DNA of 64,000 nt, taken from assembly GCA_024699855.1 (NCBI GenBank), contig JAMPIQ010000003.1, forward strand, positions 5,208,001 to 5,272,000. The letters run 5' to 3'. The position numbers were made by a program, and so were the translations under genes. Origin of the DNA: Aphelenchoides besseyi (taxonomy: Eukaryota > Nematoda > Chromadorea > Rhabditida > Aphelenchoididae). The notes beneath the pieces were generated by a model. That model searched no databases, was not told the origin of the DNA, and saw only the letters and a program-made list of their open reading frames with translations. How positions within the stretch are numbered: position 1 is the first letter of the stretch; each line of letters starts with the position of its first letter. Below, piece by piece: positions 25,726 to 35,190 of this stretch.

Positions 25726-26816
25726 TGTTGTTGGTGCGGCTGACAAAGTCGAAGAAGAAGAGAAGTTCGGCCCAAAAGCTGCAACAACAAAATGAGTACA
25801 TCGATCGACATAATCAAATTGGACATCAAAAAACCACGGATGCGTGAATGACAAAAAAGTTGTCAAAATTATGAAAACATTTGCCTCGGGCCATGCCTAC
25901 GATATCGCATCAGTAGACCGGCAAATCCGCCTAAATTTGATTATTCTGCTGATGGCTTACGAAGTCTTTGCATGCGAAGCTCTCCATTTTCATTACCCAT
26001 CACGATGACCGTACTAATCGAAAGAAAGCAATGAAGACGTATTTTTGCTTTTAAGCAAATTACCCTTTCAGCTTTGGTTTCCCAATGCTATTGGAGTATC
26101 TTCGAGTTTCTTCATGTTCGTTGCGTGACAAACGACTTACTTCGTTCATTCGTCTATTTCGGACGGAAACGTTTGGTTCGCGTCATTCTACAGGGATTCA
26201 AAACGCATCTCAACTTTCTAACTACACGCCAACATAAGTTTTATCAGTCGATCTCAACTCGACACATTAATATGTGCAAATCAGAAACACAATGAGAAAG
26301 TCATGTCATCACAAAAGCTATCGGTTTCACAGTTCTTGATACCAAAAACCTAAACGTCCATTGAAATGGAACACAAGAAAAAGCAGATCCGAAATCTTTT
26401 AAAAACTCTTCAGCAACACAACTAACAAAATAACATCGTTCCTCATCTATAGTCAAACGAAGCAAATGGGGCGGAGTCAAGAAGCGGACATTCGGTTGTT
26501 CTTAATATCAGTATCCGAATATGCCCATCTTCCACCCACCAAAAGTGCAATGTAGACGAAATACTGAGAAGCAGAATTTGAGTCGATTTCAAAACTTGTT
26601 CTTAGGCAACCGTATTCTAATTCGAGAAATTGGTTTTGTAGTTAGACGAGTGAAAAGGTTCGGTTTCTCATGAACAGAATATGATTGTAGTTTTCAAATG
26701 TGGGACAAACATGATTAACATCAAACGAACAGAGTAGTACGACGATTGTATTCATACCCACTTTTTACAATTACAATGTACAACCAAACAGAAACAATGA
26801 TTAAGCTACAGTTTAT
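25726..26816. other. 1.1 kb intergenic
   Basis: It holds the neuropeptide promoter and the PYROXD1 3' flank. Stops are frequent in all frames, and I see no repeat or RNA gene. Confidence 0.5.
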
Positions 26817-28509
26817 TTAGTCGAAGTAATCGGATATGTCAATTTGATGGTTTACAATGGGTCGAGGCAAAGTGGAGATATCGAAGGCGTTGAGAATCAA
26901 TGTTTCAAACACTTCATCCAAGTCGGTGGGTCCCACTAGAATTGCACCTACTACTCGGTTTTCTTGAATTGAAATTCGAGTCATTTGGTCGTCAGTAAAA
27001 ACGTGCTCAACATCATCCGTTTCGGCCAAGTAATCACCTAAAAGCACAACTTTTTGACCTCCGAACGTTGTCACGTGAGTAAACATGTCGAACCACGGGT
27101 CTGCTTCGTAATCGGGATCCATCATGCAACGTGCCGTGTAAATACCTTGCACTCGCGCCTGAGACCATAAACGCATCTACAATATTCGATATATGAACTG
27201 GCAAAAAAGAATTGAATGGTCGGTCAGTTGACCAAAGACGAGAATAAAATGCAGATCGCAATTTTGTATTCACCTGTTTCCATGTTCGTGGTACATTCTT
27301 TCGAATTATGGTACAAACGTCACCACAAGCAAATACATCGGGAGCATTTGTTTGCATACATTCGTCTACTTGGATTCCCGAATCAAAAGCTATTTTGAGC
27401 TAAAGGTTAAATCATTGATAGAAAACGTATTACAAGTACCTGCGGCCAATCGCGTTTCCAAATATCAGATAGCGGTACAACACCCAAAGCTTCGATAATC
27501 AAATCACAACCCACTACTGTCCCATCGTTGAATTCAACGTAAACACCCCATTCGCAATCGCTTTTATCTTTCGGATTTACAGAATGATAACCAACGGCTG
27601 CAACACATCGCTTTATTGTCAACATTCTTTCCTAAATTTTTTCTTTTACCAACAAGCTTGAAATGAAACAACCTGTTCCATTGACGTAGGTTGTTTTAGT
27701 TGACTAAGCCAATTTGGGCCCAAAGAACATCCCAAATTAGATTTTTCAGCACCGATGTTTTGTCCTACTGTGAATTTATCAAAAGGTCGCTCTTGTTTCA
27801 CATGGTTGGTTTTGCGACCGGCACTAAAACGTGCTTCAAGAGCAATAGCTATTGTAGCATCAAAAAACGGACTTCCAATGTGCGCATTCTTTGATGCCCA
27901 AATGATGTCCAAATTCTTCAGTTCATAAGCTGCTTCCATGGCGATCCCACCATCGCCAAGAATAACGGCTCTTCGGCAGTTCGTCAAACGATTTTGCAAT
28001 TTATCAATCGTGTCCGTATCTCGAATTTGCAAAACTCGTTCGTTTCTGTCGGCAATTGATTTCGGTCGCGCTCCAGTCGCTATACAAAGACTGGAGTACG
28101 TGAGTAATTCGCCGTTCGTCAAAGTCACTTGTTTCTTATAGCAATCCCACGAACTAACGTCTTCATAAAACACGTTCACCTAAACCAATGATCAATACGG
28201 AACGAAAGAAACCTACTTTTCTGGAGCCAAAGGCTTCATCTGCCGTCTGCATTTCGACATCAAATTTCTCCATAAGAGTTCCCAACTAAATGATTCGTTT
28301 GAAAGGTCAAACGAACCAGAGATTCTTACTTTTTCATAATTCCTGATTGTCTTTAAAAATCCCGATCGTCCACAAACGAAAATCAAATCCACATCTTGCT
28401 CACCGTCAAAGTCCAAAAGTTCGTTCACAACACTAACTCCAGCTATTCCACCACCAACGACAAGTACCGGATTTCTGTTCGACGACGTTGCTTTCGCGTC
28501 AGATGTCAT
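26817..28509 (-). CDS. PYROXD1: PYROXD1 flavin oxidoreductase
   Basis: Six exons (28509-28330, 28285-28217, 28179-27673, 27631-27440, 27399-27274, 27176-26817) give 477 residues, near the 500 of vertebrate PYROXD1. The N-terminal FAD-binding Rossmann motif is VLVVGGGIAGVSV. A second nucleotide-binding motif is AVILGDGGIAMEAAYEL, and the FAD-closing motif is DVFACGDVCT. The C-terminal block FDMFTHVT, VGAILVGPTDLDEVFETLIL and terminal DISDYFD are PYROXD1-specific. It is a class I pyridine-nucleotide disulfide reductase-like enzyme that protects the tRNA ligase complex from oxidation in animals. An in-frame ATG also exists at 28590. RNase H1 lies 127 bases upstream on the same strand, so an operon is possible. 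Confidence 0.93.
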
Positions 28510-28635
28510 CTTCAAACACACTCGACTAATTCGCTTTTGATCGCAACAGTATAGTTTATGAGCAATGAACAAATTTAAGGAACAAAACAAAACGGTGAGA
28601 ACTATAATTTATTGTAACATGAAAGCTCAAGTTGT

Positions 28636-29685
28636 TCAAAGGTTTCGTTGAGCGCCTTGACGAGCTAACTGATCCGCCATTTCGTTGCCGTGAATTCCCG
28701 CGTGTCCAGGTACGTGTTCAAATGTCACATCGAGTTGAGAACGAAGATGATCGATTCGTTTAATCAAGTCGACGTTTTTAACAGCTTGTCCGGTACTCGT
28801 TTTCCAACCATTTCTCTTCCATTTTTTCAACCTAAACAACGACCATTGAAATGCGATTGAGATACGTTTGTTACCATTCAGTCACTGAGCGTATGAGAAG
28901 ATTGGAATCAGTGCAAATACGAAGAGTCTTAATGTCTCGTCTTATTGCCGTTTCCAACGCATGAATGATCGCCTAAAAGCGGATATTAGATCAAATATAA
29001 ATACAGACGATTACCTGGTATTCGGCCCTATGAGAAAAATCCATATTACCTTCTTCGCGCTACTCTCCCAAAATCCACATCAATCGACTTCTCTCAACAA
29101 GTTAGTTCAAAACATTCAAACATTAGAATTAAAAATCAAGGCCGAAGAAGATAGTAATATCTTCATTTCAGTAAAATCCTATACCTTAGAACGCTGGTAA
29201 TAGTGATGTCAATTGCCGCGGTTTATCGACAGAAGACGATTAAGAAGATTTTGGGTTTGTAGCGTGAGGAGGTACCGATTGTTGGTCTGTTCAACAGAAA
29301 CAAGAGGAGCAGAGAAGTTGTCTTCGTGATTATCGCCCCAAAAAACACCGAATCCTGCTTTCGCTCCAGCTCGACCATTAAACGAACACGCGCCATCGGT
29401 GTAAACGGTGATTGCCGAAGTAGTCACATTCAAATCGTTGGAAACTAACTTTTCTTTTGTTGTTTCCGAATATTTTCGTTTCCTATTGATTGGTGTTGTT
29501 GAATGAGAAATTGAAGATTTCGGCATGTTGCTTGAAGGCTCACCATTCATGAATTGTAAAGCTTCTTGTTGAGTTTGAAACTTTTTGTATTGTGCATCAC
29601 GAAATCCTCGAACTTGATCGGAACATTCGGTCCACGTTGAGAATATACCGGTTTGTCGACCCTTACGCACTGCATAAAAAACCAT
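28636..29685 (-). CDS. RNASEH1: ribonuclease H1
   Basis: Four exons (29685-29276, 29027-29015, 28972-28875, 28831-28636) give 238 residues. Residues 1-45 are the hybrid-binding domain (FYAVRKGRQTGIFSTWTECS and GFRDAQYKKF). The catalytic domain has the acidic residues in order: YTDGACS, RAEYQ, CTDSN and NEMADQLARQGA, plus HVPGHAG. The second exon is only 13 bases and supplies the catalytic glutamate codon (RAEYQ); it is required by phase and by homology. It degrades RNA in RNA-DNA hybrids in nucleus and mitochondria. AATAAA lies just after the stop and PYROXD1 starts about 130 bases on. Confidence 0.93.
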
Positions 29686-30160
29686 CTTCTTCTGAAACTG
29701 CAAAATTAACAACATAAACAAACGAAAATGGACCTCCAATAGTCGTAGATTAGAAAGAAGTTCACAACCCGTAACTCTCGTAGTAATTAAAAGCAGTCGA
29801 CTTATGAATATATGTTTATGCATAACATCTTTTCACATGTGAAAATGTAGCTGTGAATTCCAAAATAAAATGAAGCATGTAGCTCGAGAGCAGTGTGTTG
29901 CAAGCTGCGTGAGAGCATTTGACTGTACAGACTATTAAAGAGCCAACATTGGAGAGCGATCACAGTACATTCAACTCAATAGCAATCCAAACATCCGACT
30001 CAGTAATTGCCAACTAAACTATTACATTCAGCTTGCTCTTTCGCTAAGACAGTTAAATTCTGCATAAAATGGAACTTCAATTGACACACTTAGAACCTTT
30101 CATTTTCTGCGTCTTCAACGGTGCAATCAAGTCGGATTCCGAAGATCGGTCTGATTCAAA
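29686..30160. other. divergent promoter region, RNase H1 / CK1-like kinase
   Basis: The 475 bases carry no supported frame. GTTAATTTTGCAG at about 29700 on the minus strand, just before the RNase H1 ATG, is a candidate trans-splice acceptor. Confidence 0.4.
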
Positions 30161-31593
30161 ATGGGCAACAAAAACGCGAAGAACTCTGATGCCGACGGTC
30201 AGAAAGAACGAAAATTGACACGCAATCAGGAGCTGAAGAAGGCGAATAAGGAGGTATGTGTGATCGAAAGATTACTTCAATTAAATCTATTTTAGTTGAG
30301 TTGTGTTCAACCGCAACACAAAACCAAACGTACTGGAGCGCCGGAAGTAGCGGAACGAACAACACCGGAGAATCAGGAACAAGAACTTCAAGCACGTCAC
30401 GAATTGGCTGCTCATCTTCGCTCGATTGCTCCGTTTAATCATCGTTGGGCGGTGACGGCTACGATCAGTGAGGGAACTTACGGAGTTGTTTTTGCGGTCC
30501 AAGACGTGAAGACCAACACTGAAGGAGTGATCAAGGTGGCAAAGTCGAAACAGAGCGGCAATGCGACTACCGAATGGGAGGGTTTTCTTCTGGAGCGCAT
30601 TTTTCGTCAAGTGAATTGATCTGACTCAAAAATCCGAAAAAACTTGTTTTTAGATGCCGTCAGCAAGTGTGGTTCGCGTTCTTGACAAGGGAATGCTAGC
30701 TGATCAACATGGACAAGGAATGGAGTTTATTGTACTGGAAAAGGCAGAGATCCCTGTTCTGAAGCACATCGAATCCGCTGCGAATTCTCGAGAACGTCGA
30801 ATTCGCGTTCTGGAGGTCATTTATATAACCGAAAAATAGATATTAACAGATGACTTATAGATTGGACTGCAAATGTTAAAAGGTATCGCTGATCTTCACG
30901 TTCTGGGGCTCTTGCATCGCGACTTGAAACCTGGTAAGCAACGGAATTGTGTTTCTGAATCCGTGATTTTAGACAATATGGGAGTTATAAAAGAGGGATT
31001 TATAACTTTGCTTTTTGATCTTGGTATGGCGCGTATGTACACGGACGGTGAAGGAGCGGTAAGTGTCTGGGTTTAGCAATTAACAACCAATACTTTTTAG
31101 TTGCGTCCACCTCGTTCAGTTGTGCCATTTCGCGGAACTCCTGAATGGTTGACACCTAATGAAGTTGGGAACTAATTATTGTGTTTAGGGCTTCTGGACA
31201 CGCACAAAAAGGTCGTGAGCAGAGTCGATTCGACGATCTGCTTGCGTGGCTTTATGTTGTCGTCGAATTGTTCAGTCGAAAAGATACTAACCAACCGTTA
31301 CCTTGGACTTATCGTACTAATCCAAAAGTGCTTTAAGTATTTCGATTACTTTAACGTATTCTTAGGTTGTGATGATGCTCAAAAGTTCGTTTGGTCCGGC
31401 TCGCAATTTGCTTCGTGACTGTCCAGCCCCCTTCTACACCATTCACGCATATCTTCACACAGCCAATCGTTTTAAGGCACCCGATTATTCTTTTATTGCC
31501 GACCGATTGAAAGAAGCAATGGAAGAGGTTCGCAAAGAACCCATTGAAACTCAACCAGCAGTGAATCCTTCTGTGGCAGTCGTTCCAAACTGA
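30161..31593 (+). CDS. casein kinase 1 family kinase, worm-type
   Basis: Eight exons (30161-30253, 30296-30610, 30654-30815, 30861-30933, 30973-31058, 31101-31147, 31189-31327, 31366-31593) give 380 residues. It starts MGNKNAK, a possible N-myristoylation signal. The kinase core shows ISEGTYGVVF, EGVIKVAK (ATP lysine), LLHRDLKPDN, FDLGMAR and RGTPEWASGHAQKGREQSRFDDL, the last being the CK1-specific replacement of the APE motif. CK1 genes are expanded in nematodes, often in sperm; this resembles that expansion rather than CK1 alpha/delta. The catalytic residues are intact. The donor of the sixth exon was set at 31147 to give the EWASGHAQ junction. Confidence 0.85.
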
Positions 31594-32235
31594 ATCTGTT
31601 GTGGAAGCGAATAAACAGCTGATTCTCTTATCTTCATTACCTTTACTTACATTGAACGGCCGTCTAATGATGAATTCTTTTGATGAACAAAACTTGTAAT
31701 CGTATTGATAACTCGCTTACTGTCGGAAACGTATTCTGACTAAACATTGGTTATAAGCAAACGTTTGAATTGATATAAGAAACAAGAAGTCACAATTTGA
31801 ACGCTGAAATGGCTGATAAGTTGAAAGATTCTGTGAATGCGAGTAATGTTCTCATAAAATATGTCGTCTTTTTTTTGGTTGCACTGAACACACTGAGAAT
31901 TAATTGCAAGTCCGGCAGCGGTTTTTTGCAATTTGTTTTACCATCCGATAGTCAGCATTGTGACGTTAGAAAGAGCGCCGATTGGTGTGATTATTAAACG
32001 TATTTCATATAAACTTGTTCATACGCGCTTTCGTCGCATCGTTGCGGTCGACGAGTCCGTGGATGAAACAGTTGGGGTTGGATTTGATAGCAGTGAGAAG
32101 TGGCGAGAGGCGGTCTCGAGTATCAATCTTACTTTTCGATATCCCTTGTTTTTACCCACTTGTTATCGCGCAAGTGAAAGTATAAAAGCTATGGAATGAT
32201 GAACAAAGTCATTAGAAAAGCGATCTTCTTGGGCA
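31594..32235. other. intergenic with cuticlin promoter
   Basis: The 642 bases carry a TATA box at 32181. A 63-codon ATG frame (31809-31997, plus strand) has one hydrophobic stretch and a Cys-containing tail, but no splice or homology support. Confidence 0.5.
32181..32188 (+). promoter_or_regulatory. TATA box of the cuticlin gene
   Basis: TATAAAAG stands 55 bases upstream of the cuticlin ATG, the usual distance for a short leader. Cuticle genes are often strongly and periodically transcribed. Confidence 0.6.
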
Positions 32236-33555
32236 ATGCAAAGTCCACTGTTCGTTCTTATTCTTCTCTTCGGTTTCGCCGCCGCAATTCCCGTTGATAA
32301 CGGAGTTGAAGGCGAACCGGAAATTGAGTGCGGTCCGACTTCGATTACCGTCAACTTCAACACTCGTAATCCATTCGAAGGTCACGTCTACGTCAAGGGA
32401 TTGTTCGATCAACCCGGATGTCGTTCGGACGAACATGGACGTCAAGTTGCCGGCATTGAGTTGCCTTTCGATTCGTGCAATGTCGCTCGTACTCGTTCTC
32501 TCAATCCTAAGGGTGTCTTTGTGACCACCACCGTTGTTATCTCTTTCCATCCTCAATTCGTCACCAAAGTCGATCGCAGCTATCGTGTCCAATGCTTCTA
32601 CATGGTAAGTTCACTCGTTTTATCGCATCCAACCACTTGTTCATTTCCAGGAAGCCGACAAAACTGTCAGCCAACAAATCGAGGTTTCCGATTTGACCAC
32701 CGCTTTCCAAACCCAAGTTGTTCCAATGCCCGTCTGCAAGTACGACATTCTCGAAGGAGGACCCAACGGTCAACCAATCCAATTTGCCACCATTGGTCAA
32801 CAAGTCTACCACAAATGGACCTGTGATTCCGAAACCACCGACACTTTCTGTGCGGTTGTCCACTCGGTTGGTTTTCGACAAACAAACAACTCATGATGTA
32901 CTTTTAGTGCACCGTCGACGATGGAAACGGTGATACCATTCAAATCCTTAACGAAGAGGGGTGTGCTTTGGACAAGTTCTTGTTGAATAACTTGGAATAT
33001 CCAACTGACTTGTCTGCCGGTCAAGAAGCTCACGTCTACAAATACGCCGATCGCTCACAATTGTTCTATCAATGCCAAATCAGTATTACGATCAAGGAAC
33101 CGAACAGCGAATGTGCTCGCCCTCAATGTACGGAACCACAAGGATTCGGAGCTCAGAAGCTGGGCGGTGCAGCTGGTGGCGCTGCCGGAGCTGCAGCCGG
33201 TGGAAATTCGAGCGCTCCAGCCGTACCAGCCGGTCGTGCTCCCGCTCAACTTCGCTTGTTGCGCAAACGTTCCGCCGAATTCGACAACACTCTCGATGTT
33301 CGTGCTGAGATCAATGCTCTTGACATCTCTGCTGTACGTTAATTATAACTTTGCTCAAATTCATTATTCATATTATAGCAAGAAAACGCTCTTCCCGCAA
33401 GTCTTCGTCAACGTCAATTTGCTACTTATGCTGCTCAACCGGGAGTCTGCGTTTCATCTTTTGGCATGAGCCTTATGGTCGGTATGGTTGGTGCCATGAT
33501 CTCCGCAGCTTTAGTTGTTATCTGGTTCACAATGCGCCCATCAGCAAAAGCATAA
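32236..33555 (+). CDS. cuticlin (ZP domain, furin site, TM)
   Basis: Four exons (32236-32604, 32651-32866, 32908-33333, 33379-33555) give 395 residues. There is a signal peptide at 1-18, then the cuticlin ZP domain with regularly placed cysteines (IECGPTSITVNFNTRNPF, YVKGLFDQPGC, LPFDSCNVARTR). A Gly/Ala-rich linker (about 285-310) precedes RKRS, a furin cleavage site, and the chain ends with one membrane helix (SLMVGMVGAMISAALVVIWF) and a short tail. This is the layout of nematode CUT-1-type proteins, which are shed and polymerise in the cuticle or alae. AATAAA lies near 33649. Confidence 0.93.
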
Positions 33556-35190
33556 GAAAACAAAACACACTTTTTTATTCTTTCCAATTTCGCTTACTAG
33601 GTATATTCCTTAACTTATTGGCTTTGTCGATTGTTCATTGTTACTTGCAAATAAAGAACTTGTGTGATTGAAAGAGACCTTTTGATTGCAAATGAAACAG
33701 GAATCCACAGAATCATACCACTCAAAAACCTGTCGCTTTTCGGCACTTTCGCCGACGGCGTTGTCGTAAACGCACTCGTTTCACGACACTGAGACGTGTT
33801 TCACTGTGTGCAAAAAGTTAAGAGTCGACAAAAACATCTCGTTCATTGATCGCCGCAATTATCCACTAATCGCTTTAGATTAGTTCAATCAGCAGAATCG
33901 AGAATTTTGATCAAAACCGGATTGATAAGTGATTAATTACAACCAATCGAGGATTTCGCACAGAACAAAGGAAGATACGAAGCATCAATTCGTTCAGTTA
34001 TTTGCATTTTCAAAATCTACAATCCGCTTAACACTAATCACTCAACAAACCGAATGAACAATTTGAAGTGTAGAACACACTCCAATGACAAGCGACCCAG
34101 CGACTCAATATGCCGTTGGTAAACTCTCGCGAGACTTCGCTTTTAATTCCAACTGCCGGCGATTCAATGGTCGAAAGTGGAGTTACGAAACGCTCAAAAG
34201 AACTGTCGGTTTGTGGTCGTTCTTTTGATGTCCGGAACAAGAGCAAATGGTCGCCAGATTCTTTTTATGACAGTAAACGTTTATTCAAACGGATGTTCCT
34301 AGTCATAGAATACGGAGCTTTGCATTCGAAATAATCGAGTGTAAGGCCACAAACAGCTGCTGCGCAACTCTCGCGCATTTCTGTCTCTTGCCACCAGCTG
34401 CTCCACAAAAACGAACGACCACCTTCGAATGTCCGCTCTTTAAACGTTCATTTATATAAATCGGGAGGATTTTTTTGGAGAGTGTAAATGAGGAAATGTC
34501 CTTGAGATGGCTTTAAAGTTACGAAATTGACGGATGAGTTGCGCGAGGGCCATTTCGTCTTTGAGTTTGGCCGGCGGGTTGAACGAAAGAGCGTGTGTTG
34601 GCGATTCTCTTCGCTTGTTGGCGGGTTCCCGTCCGAATGCTGACCAACACGAGAGTCGGACTTTCATTTTGCCCTTTTGCCCAATTTTTTCGAGCGGCAA
34701 AAATCGTTGTCGAGCAGCAGGTGTTTCGTGAATTAGAATGACTCGCCCACTTCACGTATAAAATTGTCAACACGAAGGCCAATTTCTTGTTCACTTACGG
34801 CGATTGAAACATCCTTCGGTTTCATAAATCATCTGTCACGTTCAATAATCGCGACCTCCCAGTTGACTCCCTCGGTCGGATCGTTTGATCTCCTGCCGAT
34901 TTACGACTTCGAAAATGTTGTTGTTGGGCAGTACAACGCGCGGTTTTGTCTGCTTGGCACGATCGTCGTTTTCGAGTTTCTCGAGACTCCCGTTTTTGCG
35001 GCCGATAAGCGGCGGTCTAAACGTGCACAACTTGAAATTTGCGACTACGCGTCGTAAATCAAACTGCCGCTCTTATTACCGTTCGCTCAACTCATTCACA
35101 TTTTAGCTGGATTCATCATAGCTCTCGACGTGTATTAACGGCGCTCAATATCGCCGCCGTTTTGCCAATGTCGTTTCGATTGTTGGCTTC
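33556..35190. other. 1.6 kb intergenic
   Basis: Frames of 60-97 codons occur on both strands at 34034-35106 but none has splice context or a known domain. It probably holds the ADAM promoter. Confidence 0.5.

Noticed and set aside
31797..31997. Plus-strand frame with a hydrophobic segment and Cys-containing tail
   Set aside because: The ATG is internal, there is no splice signal or homology, and it lies in the cuticlin upstream region.
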